Below, in pieces: positions 10,110 through 18,551 of a stretch of DNA of 64,000 nt. The stretch comes from Alkalibacillus aidingensis (lineage in GTDB: Bacteria; Bacillota; Bacilli; Bacillales; Alkalibacillaceae), in NCBI RefSeq assembly GCF_014595945.1, contig NZ_JABXWU010000001.1, positions 682,001 to 746,000 of the forward strand, in the 5' to 3' direction. Position 1 is the stretch's first letter, and the number at the start of each line of letters is the position of its first letter. A program made the position numbers and the translations under genes. The notes beneath the pieces were generated by a model. It saw only the letters and a program-made list of their open reading frames with translations, had not been told where the DNA came from and ran no database searches.

Positions 10110-10856
10110 TTATGACTCAAAAAGATGAATCTGTTCTAGAAAACGTTTTGATTTTAGAGGCATCCCACCGTAATAGTCATAATAATCGTTTAATATTTGA
10201 TTGATTAAAGTCAACGTCTCTTCTTTAATTGAAATGTTGCGTACTCTAGCTATACTTGTATGACTCATTAATCTTAACACACTATATGTTTTGGGCGAAA
10301 GGGGAACCACATCTGCTGAACGATGGCGGCACTGTTCACATACAACTCCACCCTCAGAAACTGAAAATCCGACTATTGGTAAGTCCTCATGGCCATTAAC
10401 GCATTGACTAACAACAGGGCCGTAACCACCGACGTGAAATACTTTAAGTTCGTAGATTAGCGCTATAGCTAAAGGTGGAACATCTTCTTCTAATCGCTCA
10501 AAACTCTTTAATAATTCCTCGAATAAAGGAACGTTTTTATCACGATCATTTAATGTTTTAATAGTGAGTTCTCCCATATATGTAGCATAGGCAGTCTTAA
10601 TTATGTCTTCTCTAATATGTCTCATACTATGAAGTGGATCACCTTGATGAACTGTTCCTAACCCCTTGCCAATTTGCAGCAAGAATTGGCCATATATAAA
10701 TGGCTGCGTGACCGCAGCCATTCGACTTTTTGATTTTTTAGCACCTCTGGCAACTGCACTAAGGACACCATATTCTTTTGTAAAGAAAGTGACTATTTTA
10801 TTTGTCTCTCCGTAATCTTGTGTTCTTAAGATCAAACCATTCACTTTTTCAAGCAT
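10110..10856 (-). CDS. recO: DNA repair protein RecO
   Basis: RecFOR-pathway mediator that loads RecA onto SSB-coated DNA. About 248 residues from the ATG at 10856 (MLEKVNGLIL), which has AAGTGGGGAAAC before it; the frame is open further upstream into yqzL but without support. The N-terminal OB fold (GLILRTQDYGETNKIVTFFT) and the C-terminal helical domain are present. The family zinc finger is C-x2-C ... C-x2-C; here the second pair is present (CEQC) but the first reads CVNGH, so one Cys is replaced by Gly with a His next to it. Confidence 0.94.
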   Translation of the reverse strand: MLEKVNGLILRTQDYGETNKIVTFFTKEYGVLSAVARGAKKSKSRMAAVTQPFIYGQFLLQIGKGLGTVHQGDPLHSMRHIREDIIKTAYATYMGELTIKTLNDRDKNVPLFEELLKSFERLEEDVPPLAIALIYELKVFHVGGYGPVVSQCVNGHEDLPIVGFSVSEGGVVCEQCRHRSADVVPLSPKTYSVLRLMSHTSIARVRNISIKEETLTLINQILNDYYDYYGGMPLKSKRFLEQIHLFES

Positions 10857-10875
10857 AGTTTCCCCACTTTCAGTT

Positions 10876-11022
10876 CTATGTTTTGGGGTTGACACTAGAT
10901 AAAGTATTACTCCGTTTTAATTGCTGGTCATTTTTACGTTCATTTAAACCTTCAACCTGTTTCATTAATAAATAAGCCTCAACATTACCTGTCTTCTCAA
11001 AAATCTTCCATGGTAACATCAT
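10876..11022 (-). CDS. yqzL: Small YqzL-family protein
   Basis: 48-residue protein too short for routine gene finding: it starts MMLPWKIFEKTGNVEAYLLM and ends in a basic, Asn-rich tail. The motif W-K-x-F-x-x-T-G-N-x-x-x-Y-L-L matches B. subtilis YqzL, which occupies exactly this position between era and recO. The ATG (11022, or 11019) has an AAAGGTGG ribosome site 6 nt upstream, and the stop is 19 nt before the recO start. Function unknown; likely co-transcribed with recO. Confidence 0.88.
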   Translation of the reverse strand: MMLPWKIFEKTGNVEAYLLMKQVEGLNERKNDQQLKRSNTLSSVNPKT

Positions 11023-11151
11023 ATTCGCCACCTTTCAGCTTTGTTTAACTGAAATCCTTTTCAACCATATTTTCACCTGATTGATATAGTTCATAAGTAA
11101 AAATAATTACCAGTTATAAAAATGAATAAGACTTAATCAGCGGTTAATTTA

Positions 11152-12057
11152 TTAATATTCATCATCTCGATACCCATAATCTCGTAAGTAAAACATTCGA
11201 TTACGCCAATCCTTTTGGACCTTAACCCACAATTCTAAAAATACACCTGAACCTAATAACGTCTCTATATCTTTACGTGCCTCTGAACCAATCTGTTTCA
11301 ACATTTTCCCTTGTTTACCTATAATAATGCCTTTTTGTGACTTTCTCTCTACAACAATGGTAGCTTGTACATCTATCATATCCTTGCCATCTCGAGGCTT
11401 AATTGAGTCAATAACTACCGCAATAGAGTGTGGAATTTCTTCATGCGTATGGTGCAACACTTTCTCTCTAACAAGTTCACTAATGATAAATCGTTCAGGG
11501 TGATCAGTAATTTGATCTTCTGGATAATATTGCGGTCCTTCAGGCAGTTCATCTTGTAAAACGTTTAATAATTGATCAACATTATTGCCATTTAGTGCAG
11601 AGATTGGCACAACTTCCTTAAAGTCAAATTTTTCCCTGTACGTATCAATCAAGGGTAATAGTTGATCGGGGTGAACTTGGTCGATTTTATTTACCACTAA
11701 TACTACCGGCTTTGAGACTTGACTTAATCGCTCTAGAATATACTGGTCACCTTTACCATATCCTTCATCAGCATTAACCATAAACATAATAACATCGACT
11801 TCATTTAGGGTGTTAATTGCTGATTTCACCATAAAATCACCTAAGCGATGCTTTGGTTTATGAATACCTGGTGTATCAATAAAAACGAACTGTGCTTGTT
11901 CAGAGGTTAAGACCCCTTGAATCTTGTTTCTTGTTGTTTGCGGTTTGTCACTCATAATTGCCACTTTTTGACCTATCACACGGTTCATAAAAGTTGATTT
12001 TCCTACATTAGGTCGTCCGATAATGGCAATAAAACCGGAATGAAATTGTTCTGTCAT
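11152..12057 (-). CDS. era: Ribosome-assembly GTPase Era
   Basis: GTPase that binds the 3' end of 16S rRNA and checks 30S maturation. 301 residues: G1 GRPNVGKST at about 14-22, G3 DTPG, G4 NKID, then a C-terminal KH domain with [14 protein letters not shown]. The ATG has AGGAGATATGTACA upstream. It sits in the conserved phoH-ybeY-dgkA-era cluster, but cdd, which lies between dgkA and era in B. subtilis, is absent and a terminator takes its place. Confidence 0.97.
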   Translation of the reverse strand: MTEQFHSGFIAIIGRPNVGKSTFMNRVIGQKVAIMSDKPQTTRNKIQGVLTSEQAQFVFIDTPGIHKPKHRLGDFMVKSAINTLNEVDVIMFMVNADEGYGKGDQYILERLSQVSKPVVLVVNKIDQVHPDQLLPLIDTYREKFDFKEVVPISALNGNNVDQLLNVLQDELPEGPQYYPEDQITDHPERFIISELVREKVLHHTHEEIPHSIAVVIDSIKPRDGKDMIDVQATIVVERKSQKGIIIGKQGKMLKQIGSEARKDIETLLGSGVFLELWVKVQKDWRNRMFYLRDYGYRDDEY

Positions 12058-12146
12058 TGTACATATCTCCTATTCAAGATGTTGTTTATAATCTTACTAC
12101 AAATCAAGTTACTTTTCACATAATCGACAAATGTTTATGACATAAA

Positions 12147-12177
12147 ACAAAAAACACCGTGCGATCACCACACGGTT
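12147..12177 (-). terminator. Terminator after dgkA
   Basis: Minus strand ACCGTG...CACGGT hairpin followed by GTTTTTTG, shortly after the dgkA stop; it separates the yqfC-dgkA operon from era. Confidence 0.85.
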
Positions 12178-12188
12178 ATGACTATTCA

Positions 12189-12545
12189 TCATAAGATTGC
12201 TAATATTTTGGGTAAAAATATGATCAAACCTACCAGTGCGGCGAATATAGCTGCAACTAAGACAGAAGCGGCACTAATATCTTTAATTAACTTAGCAGTT
12301 TCGTGTTGTGACTCAAATAACACATCAGTTATTAATTCGACAACGGTGTTGACTAACTCTAAAGCTAATACTAACCCAATAGCTAATAAAACAAAAAGCC
12401 ATTCAATAGTTGTAAGACCTAAAAACAAACCGGTAAAGATCGTAATGAACATAATAATAAAATGGACTTTCATATTATGCTCTGTCTTTAAAGCTGAATA
12501 CACACCCGAAAATGCATACTTAAATCCAACCCGATCATTTTTCAT
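12189..12545 (-). CDS. dgkA: Undecaprenol / diacylglycerol kinase DgkA
   Basis: Small membrane lipid kinase; in Gram-positive bacteria it phosphorylates undecaprenol to recycle the cell-wall carrier. 118 residues with three membrane helices, the N-terminal FKYAFSGVYSALKTEHN and the catalytic ELVNTVVE motif around residue 62. Its start overlaps the end of ybeY by 11 bp, implying translational coupling. Confidence 0.95.
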   Translation of the reverse strand: MKNDRVGFKYAFSGVYSALKTEHNMKVHFIIMFITIFTGLFLGLTTIEWLFVLLAIGLVLALELVNTVVELITDVLFESQHETAKLIKDISAASVLVAAIFAALVGLIIFLPKILAIL

Positions 12546-13008
12546 GACGTTTTAACCCATACTCGTTTAGGATTTCCTCTTGTTTAGAAAACATCATCTG
12601 TTCTTCTTCTTTTGTTTGGTGATCATAGCCGATTAAATGTAGCAAACCGTGTACAGCTAAAAATGCTAACTCTCGATCAATCGAATGATTATACTCATCT
12701 GCTTGGGCATAGGCGCGATCAATTGATATAACAATATCACCGTAATGGATGGGAATGTCTTCTCCTTGAACAACTAACTCATCCTCTGTGTGCTCCTCTA
12801 ATGCAAATGAAATCACGTCTGTCACTTGATCCTTTTCTCTGTAATCTCGGTTAATTTCTTTAATTTCTTCATCGGTTATAAAAGTTAGAGAGACTTCAGC
12901 ATTTGGTTCAACCGATTCACGTTTTGCTGCTAGTTCCAGAACATTTTTTAGAAGATTCTGTTGCTGTTCTGTTACACTTCCTGTCTCATCAATTAATTCT
13001 AGTTGCAT
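12535..13008 (-). CDS. ybeY: Endoribonuclease YbeY (rRNA maturation factor)
   Basis: Metal-dependent RNase in 16S rRNA 3'-end processing and 70S quality control. 157 residues with the diagnostic zinc site HGLLHLIGYDH near residues 118-128 (H-x3-H-x5-H). Starts 3 bp after pgpH ends; the neighbours phoH and era act in the same ribosome-maturation context. Confidence 0.96.
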   Translation of the reverse strand: MQLELIDETGSVTEQQQNLLKNVLELAAKRESVEPNAEVSLTFITDEEIKEINRDYREKDQVTDVISFALEEHTEDELVVQGEDIPIHYGDIVISIDRAYAQADEYNHSIDRELAFLAVHGLLHLIGYDHQTKEEEQMMFSKQEEILNEYGLKRHEK

Positions 13009-13011
13009 TAG

Positions 13012-14433
13012 CTAGCCCTCCTTGACGGCCTTTGAATCGTTTTCGTCTGGATATTCGATCCGCGAATGGAAAATACCATTTAACAGATCACAAATGGTTT
13101 CTTCAATTACTCGTAATTCCTTTAAAGTTAACTGACTTTCATCTAATTGTCCATCTAGTAAACGATCGTGAATAATCGCACGGACAACGTTTCTAATCTC
13201 TTCGGAAGTCGGGTTCGATTTAGATCTGACTGCGGCTTCCACAGAATCACAAATATTTATAACAGCCGATTCTTTAGACTGTGGAGTAGGACCCTTATAT
13301 CTAAAACGAGATTCATCAACCTCTTGATTTTGTTCTTTTGCCTGGAAATAAAAATATTTAAGTAACGTTGTTCCGTGATGTTCTAGTGTTATTTCAATAA
13401 TTTCCTGAGGTAAGCCATATTCTCTTAAAACTCTTGCACCTTCATAGGGATGTCTAAGAATAATATCAGCACTAACTTCTGGTTCTAAATCATCATGTGG
13501 ATTTTTCATATTTTGTTGATTCTCTATAAAATATTTTGGCTGAAAAGACTTACCAATATCATGGTAATATGCGGCAACTCTCGCTAATAATCCATTAGCT
13601 CCAATTGCTTCACAAGCGGATTCACTTAAGTTTGCCACCATCACACTGTGGTGGTACGTTCCTGGCGCATCGACTAATATTTTTTTTAATAAAGAATGGT
13701 TAGGGTTGGATAGCGTTAACAATTTAGACTCAGTTAATAAATTAAAGCCAGCTTCAAACAAAGGAAGTAGACCTAGAATTAGGACTGCTGAGACAAAGGT
13801 AGACAAAACTGAAAACACGATTGCCATCATGAAATCTATAGACAATAAATCCGAAAATGACCTAACCTGAAATACCGATACCATTGAAAAATGTAACACT
13901 ATTAAGGGGATCGATGTTTTAAACAAAGAAACCCGATCTTTAATAAAATCATAAAGAAATATAGCAAACCATTGAGACATTAAAAAATACAAAAATGCAT
14001 TCATAAAGTAGGACACGGAGTCGAATAACGCAAAAACAAAACTACCCATAATAGCCATTAAAACAGAAGATACCATGGCAAAACGTTCGTGGACTAGGTA
14101 ATTTAATAAAACCGCGTATGCGGCTATAGGAACTATATAAAATATTGAATCAATGGTGGGACTGAACGCTTGAATAGCCGCTATGAGTAGCACCATCCCA
14201 CCACTAAGTAACAAATTAGCCAAAGACATGTTCTTCGTCCAAAATTTATAATGACTAATTTCAAAAGAAATAATTACCGTAAATAATATCGCAATTAATA
14301 TAGTCATGCCCAGATGATATTCACTAATCTCACCTTGGAACATTTGTACCGTCATGATCAAGACAAAAAGCATTGGGGCGGTAATTGCTGAAAAGATAAC
14401 CTTTGGAAACATGCTTTGATAATTGTCCACCAT
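13012..14433 (-). CDS. pgpH: PgpH-type HD phosphodiesterase lacking the extracellular domain
   Basis: Homologue of YqfF/PgpH, which hydrolyses cyclic di-AMP to pApA. The C-terminal HD domain (about 260-470) looks catalytically complete: YHHSVMVANLSE, AAYYHDIGK, HPYEGARVL, LEHHGT. About seven to eight membrane helices precede it. Typical family members are about 700 residues because a roughly 250-residue extracellular 7TMR-HDED domain follows the first helix; here the first helix (VIFSAITAPMLFVLIMTVQMF) leads almost directly into the next, giving only 473-480 residues. The phoH stop lies 38 bp before the ATG chosen here (14433, with GGGGAAG upstream; 14454 is the alternative), so the missing part is not simply unread. 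Confidence 0.9.
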   Translation of the reverse strand: MVDNYQSMFPKVIFSAITAPMLFVLIMTVQMFQGEISEYHLGMTILIAILFTVIISFEISHYKFWTKNMSLANLLLSGGMVLLIAAIQAFSPTIDSIFYIVPIAAYAVLLNYLVHERFAMVSSVLMAIMGSFVFALFDSVSYFMNAFLYFLMSQWFAIFLYDFIKDRVSLFKTSIPLIVLHFSMVSVFQVRSFSDLLSIDFMMAIVFSVLSTFVSAVLILGLLPLFEAGFNLLTESKLLTLSNPNHSLLKKILVDAPGTYHHSVMVANLSESACEAIGANGLLARVAAYYHDIGKSFQPKYFIENQQNMKNPHDDLEPEVSADIILRHPYEGARVLREYGLPQEIIEITLEHHGTTLLKYFYFQAKEQNQEVDESRFRYKGPTPQSKESAVINICDSVEAAVRSKSNPTSEEIRNVVRAIIHDRLLDGQLDESQLTLKELRVIEETICDLLNGIFHSRIEYPDENDSKAVKEG

Positions 14434-14471
14434 TGTTCGCTTCCCCACCATCATATCCCTACTTTACAATG

Positions 14472-15428
14472 TTACTGATCATAAGCCTCAATAATTCTTT
14501 GTACAAGTGGGTGTCTAACGACATCGGAGCCTTTTAAGTAATTAAACGAAATTCCTTTAAGATTGCTCAATTTATCTTCAGCAACCTTCAACCCAGATGT
14601 CACACCTTTAGGCAAATCTATTTGTGTTATATCGCCTGTAATAATCATCTTTGATCCGAAGCCTAGTCGCGTTAAAAACATTTTAATCTGTTCTGGCGTC
14701 GTATTCTGTGCCTCATCAAGTATAACAAAGGCATCATCTAAAGTACGACCACGCATGTAGGCTAAAGGAGCAATCTCAATGGTTCCTCTCTCCATCAAGC
14801 GAGCAGTGTGCTCGGTACCAATCACATCATGTAAAGCATCATAAAGTGGACGTAAGTACGGATCCACCTTCTCTTTTAGGTCACCTGGTAAAAAACCTAA
14901 GCTTTCTCCAGCCTCTACTGCCGGTCTTGTTAAGATTAAGCGTTTAACTTCACCATTCCGGAGTGCTTTGGCAGCCATCACAACTGCTAAATAGGTCTTA
15001 CCCGTCCCGGCTGGACCTATTCCAAATACTAAATCATTCGCCTTCATCGCTGAAACATAATCACGTTGTCCTAATGTTTTAACACGAATAGGCTTGCCGT
15101 TTTGATTTTTAGTAATCTCATCTTCAAACAACGTCTCAAACTGTTCGAGCTTGCCTGTTCGAGCTAGTTCGATACCATAAATTACATCACGCTCAGTAAC
15201 AGTAATCCCTTTTTTTATCACTTTAAGAACTTTTTGTAACAGTTCATGAACCATTTCAACATCATCATGGTTCTTACCTTCTATTTTAATTTGTCCACCA
15301 CGGGTAATGATGGATACGGGTACAAATTCTTCAATCTGTTTAATATGTCGGTCATTAGTTCCAAATAAGTTCAACGTATCATTGTGATCTTCAAGATGTA
15401 GGTCAATCGTTTTGCTTCCTGCTTGCAT
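14472..15428 (-). CDS. phoH: PhoH family ATPase
   Basis: Cytoplasmic P-loop ATPase with a KH-like N-terminal part (about 1-80, ITRGGQIKIEGKNHDDVEMV); associated with RNA metabolism and ribosome maturation through its constant neighbour ybeY. 318 residues; Walker A GPAGTGKTYLA near 137-147 and Walker B VILDEAQN. ATG with AAGGAGACTGATTT upstream. It begins 3 bp after yqfD ends. Confidence 0.95.
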   Translation of the reverse strand: MQAGSKTIDLHLEDHNDTLNLFGTNDRHIKQIEEFVPVSIITRGGQIKIEGKNHDDVEMVHELLQKVLKVIKKGITVTERDVIYGIELARTGKLEQFETLFEDEITKNQNGKPIRVKTLGQRDYVSAMKANDLVFGIGPAGTGKTYLAVVMAAKALRNGEVKRLILTRPAVEAGESLGFLPGDLKEKVDPYLRPLYDALHDVIGTEHTARLMERGTIEIAPLAYMRGRTLDDAFVILDEAQNTTPEQIKMFLTRLGFGSKMIITGDITQIDLPKGVTSGLKVAEDKLSNLKGISFNYLKGSDVVRHPLVQRIIEAYDQ

Positions 15429-15431
15429 AAA

Positions 15432-16637
15432 TCAGTCTCCTTGGTCGGTATTTTCTTCTTCATCTTCTTCAGGGTTCATATCTTCTTCTGAAAGCAATTG
15501 TTCCTCGCCAATATCTTCTAAAACTTTGACAAACATTTCTAATTTAACTTTATCACTGTCCCGTTCTTCGTGCAAAACTTTTTGATATATGACTTCAACA
15601 GATTGTCCTAATTGTCGTTTTATTTGGTCATCAATGATCATTTCCATATGTTGTTCAATATCTGTTTCCATGACTTCTTCAGTCTCTTCATAAAAATAAT
15701 GCTTATTAATTGAAATCGGTAACTCCCAATGTAAGAAATAAAGGGGTTTCTCATCTTTTGCTAAAAGACGTCTTCCCTCTGTTCGACTAAATAGCCATTC
15801 AAATCGGTCAAATAATGAGACCGAGTACCGATTTTTTGTATCCGGTACTAATGACAACATGTACTGTGAAAGGTCGACCGTAACATCTAACTCATACCAG
15901 ACTTCTGCCATAACTTCACCTTCTGAGTAGGTAAAGGCTTCATTTTTCAGATCCAAAATGCCAGTTACCAACTTGTCCCCTTTTTGAACAAAATCGTCTA
16001 TTTGAACTAAAGGTTGACCATTGATCACAAACATCGATTCAATCGTACCAGATTTGCTGGCTATCAAATCCGATGGAGCTCTTTGTGTATTTTCTTCCAT
16101 TTTTTCAGATTCTTCGATCAAAACGTGATAGGAAGTACCATTGCGGTTAATTCCCACATAGGATATTTCCTCAATGTTATTCATAATCTCCCTTTCAATT
16201 GTACTGATGTCCTTCATATTTTGCACCCAATTACCTTGTTTTAATCCTAAATCACCTAGCATTTCATCAACTTCATATCGAGCCTCAGGGGACCCACCTT
16301 CAACGGTGACATTCCAGACAATATTAGATAAAATAAAAGTAAAAAGAAAAGCGATTATGACACTTAACATAATGGGTAACCATTTCTTTCGTTGGCTATA
16401 TAAAAAAGGGAGCCCCTCTCTATTTTTGAATTTCAATTGACACTTATATTTTTTTCTTTTTGATTTCATCAGTGGAATGGCTGCATAATTAACCTTTACC
16501 TCAATGGTATTTTCATCAATACGTGTGACACTGTGTAATGACACTCCTTCATCAACTAATTCATTTAGAAAAGCTTCTACTTGTCCACTCTTAATTACTA
16601 CATCAACTACGCCTTTAAAAGACAAGTGCTTCTTAAT
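15432..16637 (-). CDS. yqfD: Sporulation protein YqfD
   Basis: Membrane protein of the sigma-E regulon; one membrane helix at about 85-105 (WLPIMLSVIIAFLFTFILSN) followed by a large extracytoplasmic part and an acidic tail; about 400 residues, as in other species. The start is uncertain. The first conventional codon is TTG at 16625, 18 nt after the GAGAGGGGGG ribosome-site-like run. An ATT at 16637, spaced 6 nt from that run, would give M-K-K-H-L-S-F, which resembles the N-terminus of B. subtilis YqfD. Pairs with yqfC upstream. Confidence 0.9.
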   Translation of the reverse strand: MKKHLSFKGVVDVVIKSGQVEAFLNELVDEGVSLHSVTRIDENTIEVKVNYAAIPLMKSKRKKYKCQLKFKNREGLPFLYSQRKKWLPIMLSVIIAFLFTFILSNIVWNVTVEGGSPEARYEVDEMLGDLGLKQGNWVQNMKDISTIEREIMNNIEEISYVGINRNGTSYHVLIEESEKMEENTQRAPSDLIASKSGTIESMFVINGQPLVQIDDFVQKGDKLVTGILDLKNEAFTYSEGEVMAEVWYELDVTVDLSQYMLSLVPDTKNRYSVSLFDRFEWLFSRTEGRRLLAKDEKPLYFLHWELPISINKHYFYEETEEVMETDIEQHMEMIIDDQIKRQLGQSVEVIYQKVLHEERDSDKVKLEMFVKVLEDIGEEQLLSEEDMNPEEDEEENTDQGD

Positions 16638-16664
16638 ATTAATCCCCCCTCTCCCATACTTAGG

Positions 16665-16943
16665 CTATTTTTGCCATAAAACTTGATCAATCGTTCCTTC
16701 GATGACAATCTCTTCTGACAGTAAACTTTTAATCACCATTTGGTTTCCTTTAATTACAATCGTTCCTTGGTCTTGTTTAACAACAATTTCATGCTCTTCA
16801 AAATTTAATAACCCTCTATGGTTTTCTATGTATAAATGTATGTTCCCAACCGTTGTTATCCGAGGATAATCATAAATAATATCTTTTGGTAACATTCCAT
16901 AACGATCAAGTAAACGATTCACTTTCCTTGGGATATATTTCAT
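16665..16943 (-). CDS. yqfC: Sporulation protein YqfC
   Basis: Small sigma-E-controlled protein of the YabP/YqfC family; about 92 residues with the family core LPKDIIYDYPRITTVGNIHLYIENHRGLL. The ATG at 16943 (MKYIPRKV) is chosen because TAGGGGG lies 7-8 nt upstream; an ATG at 16967 lacks a site. First gene of the yqfC-yqfD-phoH-pgpH-ybeY-dgkA run, preceded by the terminator of the floA operon. Confidence 0.92.
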   Translation of the reverse strand: MKYIPRKVNRLLDRYGMLPKDIIYDYPRITTVGNIHLYIENHRGLLNFEEHEIVVKQDQGTIVIKGNQMVIKSLLSEEIVIEGTIDQVLWQK

Positions 16944-16972
16944 ATCGTTACCCCCTATCATCATCAATGTAT

Positions 16973-17008
16973 GAAAAAAACACAGGATGTATACTACATC
17001 CTGTGTTT
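16973..17008 (-). terminator. Terminator of the nfeD-floA operon
   Basis: Perfect 11-bp stem CACAGGATGTA / TACATCCTGTG with a 3-nt loop, followed on the minus strand by seven T. Confidence 0.92.
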
Positions 17009-17017
17009 CAATTCAAT

Positions 17018-17503
17018 TTATATTGACTTTTGACGCTTAGCTTTTGGCTTACCTAATACTTCACTCATGACAATACTTTCAACAATTCTTCTCCGGGTAA
17101 TATTTTGATGAACGGAAATCCGTGAAATTGATGAACGATCATCATCCACTAACGATCCACCTTTAATAGCATCCATTCCACCAATAGCTTCATTTTGAAT
17201 TGAGTCTTTAGCTTCAGTAGAACTTTCTTTAAGACGTTCTTTCGAATCTTCCATCGCCTCATACCATTCACTCGCTGCTTTAGTGGAGATTTCATCCATT
17301 TTCTGTTGAGCTTTGTCTTCAACGTTTCTTCTTGTTTCTTGTATAGTTTCTGGTGTTGGTCGCTTGGGAATGCGTTCACCAAAGACAGGGCCCTCGTTTC
17401 GTTGATCGGAATTTTGATCTTTTTGAAATAAGCTGAGTAACCCAACAACTAAGGCTATCAATATAAATATGTTACCTGCAATCAGTTCAAAAAGTCCACC
17501 CAT
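17018..17503 (-). CDS. Membrane-anchored protein downstream of floA
   Basis: 161 residues at the locus where B. subtilis has yqfB; I do not recognise the family. One N-terminal hydrophobic segment (NIFILIALVVGLLSLF), then a charged, helix-prone central region (about 50-110, rich in E, K, Q, S) likely to form a coiled coil, and a basic C-terminal motif RRRIVESIVMSEVLGKPKAKRQ. Ribosome site GGAGAGTCGATAGAC. It is the last gene of nfeD-floA and starts 29 bp after floA, so a role in the flotillin membrane assembly is plausible but inferred from position only. Confidence 0.7.
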   Translation of the reverse strand: MGGLFELIAGNIFILIALVVGLLSLFQKDQNSDQRNEGPVFGERIPKRPTPETIQETRRNVEDKAQQKMDEISTKAASEWYEAMEDSKERLKESSTEAKDSIQNEAIGGMDAIKGGSLVDDDRSSISRISVHQNITRRRIVESIVMSEVLGKPKAKRQKSI

Positions 17504-17531
17504 GTCTATCGACTCTCCTTAGTGTGGGAGA

Positions 17532-18530
17532 TTACTTTTTATCATCTTGTTCATCATTTTCGTGTTTGCTTAACTTACCAATCATCTCACGCATGTCTGT
17601 ATCAGCGAGGACGTTTTTGTAGTTAACGTAATCCATAACACCCATATTACCACTACGTAGTGCTTCAGCTAAAGCTTGTGGTACTTGTGCCTCTGCTTCG
17701 ACAACTTTAGCCTGCATTTCTTGAACTTTGGCAATATTCTCTTGTTCACGAGCCACCGCCATTGCGCGACGTTCTTCAGCCTTAGCTTGTGCAATATTCT
17801 TATCTGCTTCAGCTTGGTCTGTTTGTAAGATCGCACCAATGTTCTTACCAATATCAATATCAGCAATATCAATTGACAGGATCTCAAAAGCTGTACCTGC
17901 ATCTAATCCTTTAGATAATACGTTTTGTGAAATCGTATCAGGATTTTCTAACACTTTATTATGGTTTTCAGAAGAACCTATTGTACTAACAATACCCTCA
18001 CCAACACGAGCAATAACAGTATCTTCTCCTGCACCACCGACTAAACGGTCAATGTTTGCACGTACAGTAATTCTCGCTTTGGCCTTAACTTCAATACCAT
18101 CCATAGCAACACCTGCGATAAACGGTGTTTCAATCACTTTAGGATTAACACTCATCTGCACCGCTTCTAATACATCACGACCAGCTAAGTCGATTGCAGC
18201 ACATCGTTCAAAACTTAACTCGATGTTTGCGCGTTGAGCTGCAATTAAAGCATTGACGACACGGTCAACATTCCCCCCTGCTAAATAGTGGCTCTCAAGT
18301 TGGTTCGTATTGACTGCTAACCCTGCTTTATGAGCCTTAATAAGAGGGTTAATCACCATTTTAGGAACAACTCGGCGTAGTCGCATACCTACTAACGTGA
18401 AAATTCCAATTCTAACACCTGCTGCTAAAGCGCTGATCCATAGCATGACTGGAACAAAGGTGAATAAGATCGCAATAGCAATGATCAGTACTGCAACAAT
18501 AATGAGTGGAAACAGTTCTGCTAATTCCAT
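17532..18530 (-). CDS. floA: Flotillin-like protein FloA
   Basis: SPFH-domain scaffold of functional membrane microdomains. 332 residues (B. subtilis YqfA: 331): N-terminal membrane hairpin ([22 protein letters not shown]), SPFH domain, then an alanine/glutamate-rich flotillin coiled coil (about 230-300, [21 protein letters not shown]). Strong AGGAGGAGA ribosome site. Directly downstream of nfeD, the usual partner. Confidence 0.97.
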   Translation of the reverse strand: MELAELFPLIIVAVLIIAIAILFTFVPVMLWISALAAGVRIGIFTLVGMRLRRVVPKMVINPLIKAHKAGLAVNTNQLESHYLAGGNVDRVVNALIAAQRANIELSFERCAAIDLAGRDVLEAVQMSVNPKVIETPFIAGVAMDGIEVKAKARITVRANIDRLVGGAGEDTVIARVGEGIVSTIGSSENHNKVLENPDTISQNVLSKGLDAGTAFEILSIDIADIDIGKNIGAILQTDQAEADKNIAQAKAEERRAMAVAREQENIAKVQEMQAKVVEAEAQVPQALAEALRSGNMGVMDYVNYKNVLADTDMREMIGKLSKHENDEQDDKK

Positions 18531-18551
18531 TATAAATCTCCTCCTAAATGT

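Noticed and set aside
12178-12555. 125-residue plus-strand open frame
   Set aside because: Antisense to dgkA, which has clear family motifs; low-complexity Asn/Thr composition and no ribosome site.
14433-14471. Frameshift explaining the short pgpH
   Set aside because: The upstream sequence encodes the intact C-terminus of phoH, so there is no room for the missing domain.
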